Of a DNA stretch of 64,000 bases, positions 41,015 through 51,742 are shown one piece after another. A program made the position numbers and the translations under genes. Location of the stretch: the NCBI GenBank assembly GCA_002077045.2, contig KZ111154.1, positions 974,023 to 1,038,022 of the forward strand, read 5' to 3'. The notes below the pieces were generated by a model. The model did no database searches, was not told where the DNA came from, and saw nothing but the letters and a program-made list of their open reading frames with translations. Position 1 is the stretch's first letter. Every line of letters starts with the position of its first letter. Source of the stretch: Rachicladosporium sp. CCFEE 5018 (Eukaryota; Ascomycota; Dothideomycetes; Cladosporiales; Cladosporiaceae).

Positions 41015-43163
41015 ATGAAGATCTCATACGGTCTTCTCGCAGGTCTGGTAGGCGCCTCGGCGGCTGCCACGAGCGATGTTATGGAATCGTTGACGAGCGT
41101 GCCTCAAGGATGGACATCGATCGGCAGACCATCGAGCAATCAGCGTGTGCACTTTCGGATCGCGTTGTCTTCGCCCAACGAAGGCCTTGGTCTCTTCGAA
41201 CAAACGTTATATGATATTTCGACACCTGAGCATGCGAGCTACGGAAAGCATCTCAAGCGCGATGAGCTCAAGGCAATGCTGCGGCCGCATCCTGCAGCAA
41301 CCGAGTCGGTTGTGACTTGGCTACGAAGCGCCGGCATCGACGATATCGTCGATGATGGCGAATGGATCAACTTTATCACGGCTGTGGACAAAGCCGAATC
41401 ACTGCTGAACACCAAGTTCGAGGTTTACCGCAACAAGTACGCAAAGCAGGACAAGATCAGGACCCTGCACTACTCCGTTCCGGAGCAACTTCATCAATTC
41501 ATCGATATGGTTCAACCGACGACGCGTTTTGGCCAGATCAAGCCACAGATGAACCAGGTCATCGACGTTCACGTAATCGGTGCGGCAGGTACCGGACTCA
41601 ACGTAACTGCGTGCAACGCAACGATCACGCCAGATTGCTTGAAAGATCTCTATGGCATTCCAGAGGTTCCAGATCTGAACCCAAAGAAGAGTGGTTTCGC
41701 CGCGTTCAACAACTTCCTAGGCGAAATCCCAAGGTTCAAGGACCTTGCCACGTTCGAAGCCGAGTACGCCCCGTACGCAGTGGGAACGACGTTCGCCACA
41801 CAGAGTATTAATGGTGGTCCTTTCGACCAGAACTCCACCGAGGACAGTGTCGAAGCCAATCTGGACGCGCAATACATTGTCTCTATTGGCTACCCTGTTC
41901 CTATCGAAGCCTATTCAACACCAGGTCTTGGTCCACTTGTCCCAGATCTCGATCAACCTGAGGGCCCTGGTCAAAACGAGCCGTATCTCGACGCACTCAC
42001 GTATCTACTCGCACAGCCCGACCGTGCCCTCCCACACACTATTTCGACTTCGTATGGCGAAGACGAACAGTCTGTGCCATTGGCCTACCGAAAGAAGGTG
42101 TGCAACATGTTTGGTCAGCTTGGTGCTCGTGGTGTGAGCGTACTCTGTAAGTGCCGCATCACTCCTTCCCTCCCTGCTTGACGCGAGCGTACTCGCCCCA
42201 CGACCCATCACACAAATCCCATCACTCAGTGTGAGCGCCCAGGACTGCAAGTCTCATCACTTCACACTGGAATCTTGCACACTTTGCCACTTTCTCGTCC
42301 ACCGCTTTAAGTCCCAACCCTTCACGCTCCATCACTCACGCTTCATCACTCCCACTCCATCGCTGGAAGAGCCCGTCTCTCCAGCTGCCCTCCTATGTCA
42401 CCTCATCACTTCACAGACGCCTTATACTGACCTTTCAAAAGTCTCAAGTGGCGACACAGGCGTCGGCTCAGCCTGCCAAACAAATGACGGCAAGAACACA
42501 ACACGCTTTCTCCCCATCTTCCCAGCCGCTTGTCCCTACCTGACAAGCGTCGGCGGGACTTACCACATCAAACCGGAACGTGCTATTTCATTCTCATCAG
42601 GAGGCTTCTCTGACACTTGGCCGACACCTGCATACCAGCAGACCGCGGTTCGACGATACCTCAACATTCTCGGGTCACGTTGGCAAGGGCTTTATAATCC
42701 AGCAGGACGCGGCTTCCCGGATGTGGCAGCTCAGTCTTATAGATTCCACGTAGTCGATACGCAGAGAGAGATCCTCGTTGGTGGGACCTCGGCGTCTTCT
42801 CCAGCCTTTGCTGGGGTCGTGGCGTTGTTGAACGCGTATCGACTCAAGGCGGGGAAGCCAGTGTTGGGCTTTCTGAACCCTTGGATCTACTCAGAGGGCT
42901 ATAAAGGATTGACGGACATCGTCGATGGTGGGTCTACTGGCTGCACGGGCAAGGACATCTACAGCGGGCTGAAGACACCGTTTGTGCCGTATGCTAGTTG
43001 GAACGCTACGCCTGGATGGGGTAGGTGCCCCTGTTGTTGTCCTGTCTTAGCAAAGGAATATACTGACAAGACGTGACTCGTAGATCCTGTGACTGGCTAT
43101 GGAACACCTAACTTCCCTGCTCTGTTGAAGCTGGCGACCAAGGGTCCGAGAGGACATTGGTAG
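41015..43163 (+). CDS. Sedolisin (S53) serine-carboxyl protease, secreted
   Basis: Three exons, 41015-42146, 42442-43020 and 43084-43163, give 596 residues. Signal peptide (MKISYGLLAGLVGASAAA), then an S53 pro-domain (VHFRIALSSPN, STPEHASYGKHLKRDEL), then the catalytic domain. The Glu/Asp pair lies in DSVEANLDAQY, the oxyanion-hole Asp in FSSGDTGVG (restored by removing intron 1) and the nucleophile Ser in VGGTSASSPAFAGV. The C-terminal calcium site is in LTDIVDGGSTGC. Such tripeptidyl-peptidase-like enzymes act at acid pH outside the cell. Intron 1 is 295 nt, far longer than its neighbours, and is rich in ATCAC units. All catalytic residues are present. Confidence 0.92.
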
Positions 43164-43803
43164 ACTCGACTACGATCGGAGTATCGCGAGGAACGTACGA
43201 TGATCCATGAAGTCACGTCACGTGGTAGCGCCGCATCTCCAGTTATCTGGAATGTAGGTAACGCTGCTATGAGTATGGTTGCGACGACGAGGGACCAGGC
43301 TACTGTATCTACGAGAGACCAAATATCTGTGTCCATTGCACCGATAAGCAACAAGGCTCTCTCCAGAGCGTCTCATGAGCACCTTACTATTGTGAGTTCA
43401 TGCTCAGTAGCGTAGGCACCTCCCGACAGTAGCGGAGAGAAGAGAGCATCGAGTGGTAGCTCTGCTCACTGATATAGAGATCCGCATCTAGTCTTTCAGC
43501 GTGATGGCATCACACGATGTAATATTGTTGAGTCCACTCATCTGGCGCCATCTATACCAGGGCGCTCTCCTTCGCAATCTGCCCATCTGCTCTCCGCTGT
43601 TGTTCTATCAAGGACAGCAAGTGCAAGTGACCCGGCAGTGGTCTTCCGCATCTCCGCCTTCGTAGTTACCGACTCGCACCGAAGCGCTCAGAGCACGACG
43701 CTGGACGATACTGGGCACGTCGTCCAACAAGATCACTCTGGTCGTGCTCTTGACTCTCGTGGGTCTATCATATATCATCAATCCTCGAACTCTGCCTTTT
43801 CCT
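43164..43803. other. Intergenic region between convergent genes
   Basis: About 640 bases separating the ends of the sedolisin and gamma-tubulin complex genes. No convincing coding frame. Confidence 0.4.
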
Positions 43804-46422
43804 TCACCCCTTCGCCTTACCTCCAGCAGCGCGTCGCCTCCTAGCCGGCTGATAGACATCGTTGAAATTCATGACAACCCCCAAGAACCTCATATCCGTA
43901 TCCGGCTGGTCCCGCAAATCACCTAGCAAGACCGTAATCTTCGCCCTGAAGTCCCCTCTTAATCCTCGCAACCTCTGCCTCAGCGTCTCAAGTACAGCGT
44001 GCTCGTCTAGCGGCTTGCCGTTACCCATAGGCAGTAATGCAGGGATCGGGGATCGAGTGCTGAGCGATAAAGCGTCGTCATCAGCTTCTGTAAGACCCCA
44101 GCGGCCGGCCTTGGTGCGGGTTTCGATTTTGGCTGCGCGTTCTTGGCGCCGGCCGAACTCGTCGATGGAGATCGACCAGAGTGCGTCGACGGCTTCTTTG
44201 TAGGAGAGCATGAGCTTGAGCAGTTCGTGCAGTTGCGTTGGGAAGTCGATGGCACCGCCTCCTAGCAAGCCCTTCCTTGTGATGCTCTTCAGGTACGCCG
44301 TGTGTGCCGAGATCAGCGTATCCAGCGTCGCGTCCGGTTTCCGTATGCTCTTCTGCAGGCCCTCCCATCCTGCTTCTATTACCTCGAATAGAATGTACCA
44401 CTGCAGCTGGTCCACGAAATGGATCATCTCTGCCATCGCACCTCTCGCGAGTTTCCAGTCAGCGCCTAGCTTATCATCCACAGCGGCCAACACGCCTCGA
44501 GCGCCAGTCATGCATTTTCGCCACGTCGTTCCCAGCGCGAACTCCACTCGCTTCACGCGCCACAGGAAGTTGAAGACTTTGAGGTACTGCTTACTCGCCC
44601 ACGGCGTGACGATGACGTCTAATGGTGAGTCGATCCGGTATTCCAAGGTGAAGACGTCCCAGCCTATCTCGCCGTGGCTAAGCTCCAGCATCCGGGCGTC
44701 TAGGCGCCGAAGCACGTCAGCGTTATCGTGTTGCGCGTTGGAGTTGCGGATGGCGTGTTCAAGCTGCGCGGTGAGAGTGTGGCGGTACTGGGAGTTTGCT
44801 GGCTGGTCGAGATTGTCGGCCAGAGACTCCATGAGTAAGGCTATGAAATCGCCTTGGCCGAGCAGGAGGTACTTCTTCAGAGCTGTGAGGTGCGTGAAGA
44901 GTGCGAACTTGGTCTCCATGAGGGACAGCAGGCGAGCCATGACAGCTGTGTATGCCGAGTCTATACTCGAGGACAGTGTCGCTGTGTCGCCATAGCTGAG
45001 CTCGCGGGACGAGGTCAGGGAGTGCGACTCGACCCAAGGTGAGTCGGCACAGGAGTAGCGGATGAAGTTCAGGGACTTGCCAATGAGGAAGACGCGGTTT
45101 GCAAAGTCCGGTGTCATTATGCTGGGGACCATGGCAGGTTTGAGGGCGTACTTGTGCTCCCAGACACTCGTTGCACCAGGCCCCATGCCGTCCTCATTGT
45201 CGCTGTTCTCGTGCACGAAGAACTCCTGATATGGGTCTTCGAGCTCGCCGTCGTACACCCATCGTCGCAGCATGCTGTAGAAGGGCTTCGTGATGTTGCC
45301 GAGCAGTCGCTCCGCGAAGGTGTGTACGAAAGGATCACCATGCGAAGTGGCATAATCGTGTATGCAGCTTATCAGCTCGCCACCTTTCTTGCCTCGTGAG
45401 CTCTCTACGATCAGACTCATTAGACGCAGTGCAATCGTGGCATCCCGCGTCCACACCACGAGCCTCTTCAAAGTAACGCCCGTCTTACCTAGTCCTCCTC
45501 TTGGCGCCTGGTCGTCCACAGATTGCAGAGCCCTCCTGATCTGTCCCTCAAGCTGGGCGACAAGCGTGAGATACGACCTCAATTCCATTCCAATAGCAGA
45601 CTGTAGACTCTGGCTCACCAGCCCGCCGGTCTCCGACTTGTCTGCAAATTTCGCAAGCGATCTGTACAGCAGTGCAGGCTCCGCGAGTGCATGAAGCAAA
45701 GCGATCGTGGGTACAGGTATCGTCGGTGGCAGCTTGAGCGACACATCGTCCTCGAACACCAGATTTGTAGACGATAAGCCCTGCAGTGTGAACGGTAGCT
45801 CCCTCATCAATGCTGCCTCTGTTGGCCTGTCACTCCTTCCATTGGGTCCACTCTCCCTATCGTCCTGCTGCTCCGCACCCACAGCAGCTTCCTGCGGTCG
45901 TGCTCCCGTTGCCCGCTCCGCGACTGGTCTCGTCCTCGGACTCCCCATCCCTCGACTCCTTGGAACACCCACAAACCTCCCCTCCCCTGCCTCTCGACCA
46001 CCCTCCTCATCCCGCTCCTCCTCCCGCCTCATATCCCCAGCAACCCGTCCCAGAAACCACAAAATCCCCCCCTTTCTCCCCAGCACCTTCTGTGCCTGCA
46101 ACCTCTCCACCAACCCACCCAGTTTCCTCGCCCTTTCCTCTCCATCCAACCCCTCCCCATTACCATCTCCATCCCCCTCGTCCCTCATCCGTCGCCTCAA
46201 CTCCTCAGCCACAAACTCGACATCCTCCCACCTCCCATCACTGCCCTCATCCGCCTCAGCATCCGCCGCACTATTTATGAGGCTTCGCGCGCAGTCATTA
46301 GCGGCTTCCCAGCGCGCATCGGCTTCCTCTTGGGTTTCGTGGGGGAGTCTGTCGGGAATGAGGCGCGAGAGGAGGGAGGAGAGGGCGAAGTCGAGGCGCG
46401 TGGGAGGGGCGGTGGTGCTCAT
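43804..46422 (-). CDS. Gamma-tubulin complex component 3 (Spc98/GCP3)
   Basis: A single exon of 872 residues from ATG 46422 (MSTTAPPTRLDF). Upstream in-frame sequence lacks a better ATG. The GIP1-like N-terminal grip core starts at ELPFTLQGLSSTNLVFEDD and runs through ALLHALAEPALLYRSLAKFA, GELEDPYQEFFV and KALN-type motifs (GKSLNFIRY). The C-terminal core has YLLLGQGDFIALLMESLADNLDQPA, IDSPLDVIVTPWASKQYLKVFNFLWRVKRVEFAL and the late helices. The YLLLGQGDF and Spc98-type HY features favour GCP3 over GCP2. It is part of the microtubule-nucleating gamma-tubulin complex at spindle pole bodies. The N-terminal ~230 residues contain a low-complexity Glu/Gly/Arg linker (plus strand C/T-rich at 45960-46270). 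Confidence 0.88.
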   Translation of the reverse strand: MSTTAPPTRLDFALSSLLSRLIPDRLPHETQEEADARWEAANDCARSLINSAADAEADEGSDGRWEDVEFVAEELRRRMRDEGDGDGNGEGLDGEERARKLGGLVERLQAQKVLGRKGGILWFLGRVAGDMRREEERDEEGGREAGEGRFVGVPRSRGMGSPRTRPVAERATGARPQEAAVGAEQQDDRESGPNGRSDRPTEAALMRELPFTLQGLSSTNLVFEDDVSLKLPPTIPVPTIALLHALAEPALLYRSLAKFADKSETGGLVSQSLQSAIGMELRSYLTLVAQLEGQIRRALQSVDDQAPRGGLGKTGVTLKRLVVWTRDATIALRLMSLIVESSRGKKGGELISCIHDYATSHGDPFVHTFAERLLGNITKPFYSMLRRWVYDGELEDPYQEFFVHENSDNEDGMGPGATSVWEHKYALKPAMVPSIMTPDFANRVFLIGKSLNFIRYSCADSPWVESHSLTSSRELSYGDTATLSSSIDSAYTAVMARLLSLMETKFALFTHLTALKKYLLLGQGDFIALLMESLADNLDQPANSQYRHTLTAQLEHAIRNSNAQHDNADVLRRLDARMLELSHGEIGWDVFTLEYRIDSPLDVIVTPWASKQYLKVFNFLWRVKRVEFALGTTWRKCMTGARGVLAAVDDKLGADWKLARGAMAEMIHFVDQLQWYILFEVIEAGWEGLQKSIRKPDATLDTLISAHTAYLKSITRKGLLGGGAIDFPTQLHELLKLMLSYKEAVDALWSISIDEFGRRQERAAKIETRTKAGRWGLTEADDDALSLSTRSPIPALLPMGNGKPLDEHAVLETLRQRLRGLRGDFRAKITVLLGDLRDQPDTDMRFLGVVMNFNDVYQPARRRRAAGGKAKG

Positions 46423-46775
46423 GTTGTTGTGCGCATTGTGCGTGCATGCATTGGAGTCGTCGGTTACTTGGTACGAGATAATTATAGTGCACAGACGCGT
46501 GAAGTGGGACGCGACTGTTGTGGTGGGGGTTCGATTGGGGGTTGCACTCGTTGACCAACGAGACAACACAGTGAATGCCGTATTGCAATATGATAGCCTC
46601 GTAGACTACTTTCTCGGTAATGATTATATACCTACTTGCCATGCTGTGTGTTTTCACCATACAGTCGCCGACCCCCGTGTGCTTCGCAATGCTCTCGACC
46701 ATGCTGACCAATGCTCATGCAGTACTTTCTACACGCCCCGTAACGCCATGCTAAACCGAAGTCAAACGCAATCAT
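46423..46775. promoter_or_regulatory. Gap between two co-oriented genes
   Basis: About 350 bases holding the terminator of the dysferlin-domain gene and the promoter of the GCP3 gene, both minus strand. No named element is supported. Confidence 0.35.
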
Positions 46776-48659
46776 TTACTCCATGATCACAGGATCCTGC
46801 CCAGAGTCGGCATCAATGCCCTTCGGCATCACAACCTCAACTGGCGTCTCTTTCTCAGCCTCCGCTGTTGTCCCATCAAAGGGCTCTTCCTGCGCGTCCT
46901 CAAAACGCTGCTCCTCTTTCACCTGCTCGAGCGGAGGCCCATCAAGCTGCTCCTCATCCTCTTCGTCCTCGACAACACCATCAAGAGTAGCATACTTCGC
47001 TTTGCTCTTACCCTTGATCGAGGGCGCTGGCGTCTCGGCGGGCGTTTCGAATTTTTCTACTTCAGACTCAAACTCAGGGACTTTGGTGACACCCTTTGTA
47101 CCGTTCACGGCTGGATTCTGCGAAGCTGCCGTGACATAGCCTGCATCCGTCTCATCGCTCTCCCTTAGGCTCATCGCCTTCGCAGCCGCAGCCTTCTCGT
47201 CATCGTGCTCTGGATGCTTGTGCAGCTCTGGCGGAGGCTCACTGGAATGCTGCTTACTCTTAAAGCTCGCCTGATCGTGAGGCGCAGCAGCAGGGTCAAG
47301 ACCTTGCCACTTCTTCTCATCCCAGTGCACACTGTCGGTAGCGTGCAGGGCTTGCCCCTCATGCGCCATGGACTTGATGTCAGACCAGTACTCCAGCTTC
47401 TTGACCTGCTCGTCAGCCGCATTGACAGCTTTGAGCAAGTTGTCGGCGTGCTTCGCAGCAGTCTCGTGCTTCCTCTTCGTTTCTTCGTCGTCGTGAGAAT
47501 GGTCTGCTAGCGACTCCTTGCGCGTGCTAGCATGCTCGAACCGCTGCATTAGGTCTGTGAGCAGCTGGCGACGGGAAGACTGGTACACGAAGAGAGACAT
47601 TATCTCCGGCATGCGATCCGAGAGGTAAAACAACTCGTCTCCCCCATGGTCAATGAACTTGCGGACACCGACGAGCTTCTCGCGATCTACCGCTGCTCTG
47701 CGCATGAGATGAAGGAGGGTACCAATGTTGGGTACCTCGACTTTCTCGATATCGGGCTCATCGTCAACCTTGGCGAAGGCGCGGGCCTGCGCGCTGGAAA
47801 GGATAGCACTGCTGTCGAGCGAGCGAGGACGGACTGTGCTGGGATGTATCGTAAAGTAGTCTGCCGTGAGGTCGTGACCGCGCTCCTTGGTGTGATGGAT
47901 AGTGTGCTTCCTCACTCTCTTCCGCAGCCACCTTCGCCGTCGGACGAAAGAGTGAAACCAAGGATGGTTGCCGTGCCATGCGAAGCCTTTCTGGAACGAG
48001 AAGCTGTACTCCCACCCTTCCTCGTCGACGTCCCGACTCATGTCAACATACCAATTATGCCACGCCCACTCCCAGCTAGGGTCTGGCACTTGGGCATTGC
48101 GGATGTCGACTGGTGAGGTGCGGAATGTATTATTCTGCCAGGACTTTGGATCGAAGTTCAGGAGTGAGCTGCTGCTGAACATGGGGATGCCGAAGAGAAA
48201 AGCGCCGCGCTGGTTCTCATATAGAATGTCGATCACGCTGTCCTCTTCCGTGCCACGCCCGAGAGTGCGCTTGCGTCGTAGCATGCCTTTCGCTCGCGCG
48301 GTCCCACGTTCAAGATAGCCTTTCTGCGCGGGCGTGGCCTCGTCGCCAGGCTGCGGTGCCTCTGCATCAGGATCATGGAAGCGGTCCTGTTGGTAGCGCC
48401 TGTACTTCTGCTTGTCGACTTGCTGTTTGACGGTCTGACGTAAGGAACTGCTCGTGAGGCGCTTCGACAACGGTTCGAGGGGCGTCAGTGCTCGAGTACT
48501 GGCACTGTCCTCTTCTTCAGCACTCTCCAAGCCATTCTCAGGAGGATCAACCGGGGCTGTAGGCCGTGTCTGGTCTATAAGGATGATCTGATTTGCTTGA
48601 GGAGTACCCTCCTCGGGAACCTCCGTGAGGGTGTTGAGTATTGATGGGTTGCGCGACAT
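46776..48659 (-). CDS. Dysferlin-domain protein (Mug65/Spo73/peroxin-like)
   Basis: A single exon of 627 residues. After an acidic, disordered N-terminus and a basic stretch (RAKGMLRRKRTLGRG) comes a DysFN/DysFC pair: NQRGAFLFGIPMFSSSSLLNFDP, WEWAWHNWYVDMSRDVDEEGWEYSFSF and HPWFHSFVRRRRWLRKRVRK. Trp-rich strands and the final basic block are the hallmark of dysferlin domains, which in fungi occur in ER/peroxisome (Pex23/Pex30) and meiotic (Spo73, Mug65) proteins. No reticulon-like TM hairpin precedes it, so it is closer to the Mug65/Spo73 type than to Pex30. The C-terminal third is Glu/Lys-rich with likely coiled-coil and disorder. Probable role: membrane-contact or lipid-transfer support; this is inference. 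Confidence 0.85.
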   Translation of the reverse strand: MSRNPSILNTLTEVPEEGTPQANQIILIDQTRPTAPVDPPENGLESAEEEDSASTRALTPLEPLSKRLTSSSLRQTVKQQVDKQKYRRYQQDRFHDPDAEAPQPGDEATPAQKGYLERGTARAKGMLRRKRTLGRGTEEDSVIDILYENQRGAFLFGIPMFSSSSLLNFDPKSWQNNTFRTSPVDIRNAQVPDPSWEWAWHNWYVDMSRDVDEEGWEYSFSFQKGFAWHGNHPWFHSFVRRRRWLRKRVRKHTIHHTKERGHDLTADYFTIHPSTVRPRSLDSSAILSSAQARAFAKVDDEPDIEKVEVPNIGTLLHLMRRAAVDREKLVGVRKFIDHGGDELFYLSDRMPEIMSLFVYQSSRRQLLTDLMQRFEHASTRKESLADHSHDDEETKRKHETAAKHADNLLKAVNAADEQVKKLEYWSDIKSMAHEGQALHATDSVHWDEKKWQGLDPAAAPHDQASFKSKQHSSEPPPELHKHPEHDDEKAAAAKAMSLRESDETDAGYVTAASQNPAVNGTKGVTKVPEFESEVEKFETPAETPAPSIKGKSKAKYATLDGVVEDEEDEEQLDGPPLEQVKEEQRFEDAQEEPFDGTTAEAEKETPVEVVMPKGIDADSGQDPVIME

Positions 48660-49386
48660 ATCGTATAATATACAATGCTATGCTCTGGGAGGCTGGATCG
48701 TCTTCACCTGTCATTCATTCGTATTGCCCCATCATCATCAACCCCAGCATCTTCCTCCCACTCGTCTTCCGGCTTGGTGGACCGACTCGGCGCGTTCGAG
48801 GTAAACTCGGACTGCGTCTCGTGAGGGGTCGTCGATGACTCGGACGAGGACTGTACTGCTGCTGTTTCTGTCACGTTCATCTTGGCATGATCGGTGGCCG
48901 ACCTTGGTGCGATTGAAGACTAGGCCTGGTCAAACGATTGATGTGATGATCGTACAATGCTTGTACCCAACAGCGCCCCAGAGGCTGCGACTTCCAGATG
49001 ATCGACACCGACTTTACTAGCGGCGGGCGAACCCGCTCGAGGTTCCTGCCCGTGGAAGAATCGACAGCGCTCTTACAATATCTGGTAATGGAATTTGGAG
49101 GTGAGTCGCTCAAGAAGTCCAAGCCAGACCTGCTTTTCTGTGCTGAAATAGCTAAGTGGCATGGAGTAATGTTCGTTCTGCATGTCTTGATCGTGCCTTC
49201 CTAGCGTGTGTGGCTGAAGCTCCCTCGGTAAATACGTCACAAAAACGTGCTAGCAATACAAGGCCGAGACTGGTGCATAACAACCAGCTGCATTCTCTCA
49301 GGCTCAACTCACCTGACCCTCATCTCACCATCTGCATCCCACTGTCTCTCAAGCCCACTCACTCAATTGCAACTACCACCGCCATC
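48660..49386. promoter_or_regulatory. Divergent promoter region
   Basis: About 730 bases between the divergent dysferlin-domain gene and the small LEA-like gene. The part just upstream of 49387 is C/T- and A/C-rich, typical of a fungal 5' leader. A 68-codon plus-strand frame at 48998 is unrecognised. Confidence 0.4.
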
Positions 49387-49996
49387 ATGTCCAACCGCGC
49401 AATCCCCGCCGTCGGTGTTGCCGTCGCCGCAGCGGCCGGCTACTACCTCTACCAATCCGGAGGCGACCCAAAGGCCGCCGAGAAGCGTCTTGAAGGTGCG
49501 CCATGATATCCTAACACTCAATCGCTCTACACCTCAGTCTTCTCGCCGAGCTTTCCCCCGCGAGACCACACCACTAACACCCCTCCCCCACCTCAGCCGA
49601 CGCAGCCAAACTCCGCAGCAAAGCCTCCACGACCAACACCTCCGAAGTGCAAAACAAAGGCTCCGAGCTGCAAAAGAACGCTTCCGTGCTCGCATCCGAC
49701 GCCCGCGCCGAAGTCGAGCGTCTCGCCAACCAGGCCAAAGCCAAGGGCAGCGAGGTGGATGCCAAGCTCGAGGCTTACCGCGCGGATGCGGCGAAGAAGC
49801 TCGAGGGCGCGTATGCCGAGACGAGCAGCAAGGTGAACGAGGCGGCGGACAAGTTTGATCGGAATGTGCAGCAGGTGAGTGAATGAACATATATCATATA
49901 TGAAGACGTAGTCTGGTAGAGTGTGGAAGCTGACTTACGTGGTAGGGTGCCAAGGAGGCAAAGGGCACGCTTTCAAGCTGGTTCGGAGGAAAATAG
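49387..49996 (+). CDS. Small LEA-like helical protein with N-terminal membrane anchor
   Basis: Three exons, 49387-49495, 49597-49874 and 49946-49996, give 145 residues; introns are 101 and 71 nt. The N-terminus has one hydrophobic segment (IPAVGVAVAAAAGYYLYQSGG), and the rest is a long Ala/Lys/Glu amphipathic helix with 11-residue-like periodicity (ASDARAEVERLANQAKAKG, KKLEGAYAETSSKVNEAAD) ending LSSWFGGK. I recall similar ascomycete proteins labelled calcofluor-white-hypersensitive or mitochondrial-membrane helix proteins. Role: perhaps membrane protection under stress or at the mitochondrial inner membrane; no catalytic motif. The exon structure is clear; function is inferred only from shape. 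Confidence 0.75.
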
Positions 49997-50398
49997 GTTA
50001 TCCTGGGATGGATGCTAGGCAGCGGAGACGAATCGTGATCGACAGACCCTAAGTATTGTATAGGTATGCAATGTTCACCGATCTCTACTCGGAAAAGCAG
50101 GTGTGTACTCCTTGTGAAGCTGAGAAGGATCGTTCAAGTACGATCGCCACACGCCGCCCTAAGGACCAGCCTGCCCGATATATCGCAAACCAACAGCCAC
50201 CAGCGACGTGGACTACTTAGCCTGAAGCTCATACCAGCAGTGAGACGATTGGAGAGTGAGGAGTGCTTTTCTGCTGCATCTATGGACATTTTCCACCCCT
50301 CGCAGAACGCCGTGATCCAGAAAGACTCAGGGGGTATAATGCATCATCATAGTATCATCGTCATGACCGCCATTGTCTCTTCCCACACCGCGTCTGCA
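49997..50398. other. Intergenic region between convergent genes
   Basis: About 400 bases containing two 3' ends. Nothing else recognised. Confidence 0.4.
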
Positions 50399-51742
50399 TT
50401 ACTCTTCAATGCCTGAAAACTCCTGCTCCAAGGCGTCCCTTACACCCTCATTCCCCTCCAAATGCACTAGTAGCCCACCCTGCAGCACTGTCCGTAGCGC
50501 GCCTAACCGCAGGTACATCCACCACTTGTCTATCACCCAGCTACGCCCTCCCTTGCCGCCTACAGCAACGTTCAGTCGACTTCCGTACTCCCTACCGTCC
50601 TCATCGAGCGCCTTGCTGTATCTTGGTCCTCGCGTAGGCTTTTCGACGGTAGCCAGCACGTCCGAAAATGTCTGATGCAGTGCGCGCCGGGACTTCTTCG
50701 AGAGACGTTTCGAGGACACCTGAGCGAGAGCTTCGAGTTGCGAGATTAGGAGCTCAGGGTGTCGATGGGCGGTGTAGCGTTGAATCATATGTGGCCCGTT
50801 ACCGTTGGCATGGTCCGAGGAGTCTGAGCTAGGTGATGGTGGCGCCTCGTCTTCCTCCGCTTCGGTGTAGCTACGCTCGAAGAGGAAGGCGATATCCTCG
50901 CCTGCTGCGATTTGCACCTCTGCGTCAGAGGACTGCAGCTGGTCGGTGAAGGCTTCCATGGCGACTTCGGTGATGTCTTCGAGATCTTGGACTTTCGTCG
51001 CTAGTAGACCCCAAGTTTGCAGTGCGGTGGTGACGATCGAGGCATTGTCGGGGCAGTCTATCGAGGAACCGTCTGAGGAGATAATCTCGAGAAGGAGGTC
51101 CATGGACTCTTCGATGTCTTCTTCAGGCGCGTCGCCAAAAAAGGCTATGGTACCGAAGGCTTGGATTGCTGCATGTTTGATAGTTGGCTCAGGCGAGTCC
51201 GTAATCAAAGACTGAACAGTCCGAGCCGTAGAGGTGTACAGCGCTTCGCCCGTGGAAGTAACCAAGATCAGAGCGAGTGCCTTCAGTGCCTGCACAGTCT
51301 CCTTCTCCGACTGGCCAGCCTTGACACTCTTCATTATTGCCGGCACAAGCTCATCCAGCTTCCTCCCCAGCTCAGCTTTCGCAACATACCGCTGCAGGTC
51401 CACCCCGAGTCCAGCCAGCGCGATCTCCCTCCCCTCGGCTGAGCTCCGCTTGCGATCGCATATCGCGTCGATCCGCTGATACAGGTCCGCGATCACCACA
51501 TCGGCAGGTGTATGCGCATCCTCCTCATGCTGAAGATCCTCGAGGCTTGTTGTGCCCCACGCCGAGGCGTCGCTGCCTTCACTCTCGTCGTCCGATACAT
51601 TGCGCGAAGGTACGCGTGAGCCACTCCGTGACGGTGTAGGTGAGCCTGCGCTGCTGGCAGCGGGTGTGCCTTGCTTTGAGCGCTGCTTGCGAGACTGGGT
51701 TTTGCCGCTCTCGAGCAGGACTTGCTTGCGAAGGTCGTGCAT
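50399..51742 (-). CDS. Interferon-related developmental regulator (IFRD) family protein
   Basis: A single exon of 447 residues from ATG 51742 (MHDLRKQVLLESGKTQSRKQRSK). The N-terminus is basic and Ser-rich; then an ARM/HEAT-like repeat region with SLEDLQHEEDAHTPADVVIADLYQRIDAICDRKRSSAEGREIAL opening, followed by repeats such as ALKALALILVTST and AAIQAFGTIAFFGDA. The C-terminal part has RHPELLISQLEALAQVSSKRLSKKSRRALHQTFSDVL and WVIDKWWMYLRLGALRTVL, which are the conserved IFRD tail. Metazoan IFRD1/2 act as transcription co-regulators and can bind inactive ribosomes; the fungal role is little studied. Ascomycete homologues are common single-copy genes, which fits the core-gene surroundings. Confidence 0.88.
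   Translation of the reverse strand: MHDLRKQVLLESGKTQSRKQRSKQGTPAASSAGSPTPSRSGSRVPSRNVSDDESEGSDASAWGTTSLEDLQHEEDAHTPADVVIADLYQRIDAICDRKRSSAEGREIALAGLGVDLQRYVAKAELGRKLDELVPAIMKSVKAGQSEKETVQALKALALILVTSTGEALYTSTARTVQSLITDSPEPTIKHAAIQAFGTIAFFGDAPEEDIEESMDLLLEIISSDGSSIDCPDNASIVTTALQTWGLLATKVQDLEDITEVAMEAFTDQLQSSDAEVQIAAGEDIAFLFERSYTEAEEDEAPPSPSSDSSDHANGNGPHMIQRYTAHRHPELLISQLEALAQVSSKRLSKKSRRALHQTFSDVLATVEKPTRGPRYSKALDEDGREYGSRLNVAVGGKGGRSWVIDKWWMYLRLGALRTVLQGGLLVHLEGNEGVRDALEQEFSGIEE

Noticed and set aside
42147..42441. CRISPR-like or satellite array
   Set aside because: The ATCAC units are short, irregular and without equal spacing; fungal intron context explains it as simple low-complexity repeat.
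45707..46786. 359-codon plus-strand frame
   Set aside because: It lies opposite the GCP3 gene, is Ser/Pro-rich because of the C/T-rich strand, and has no recognisable domain; the minus-strand gene explains it.
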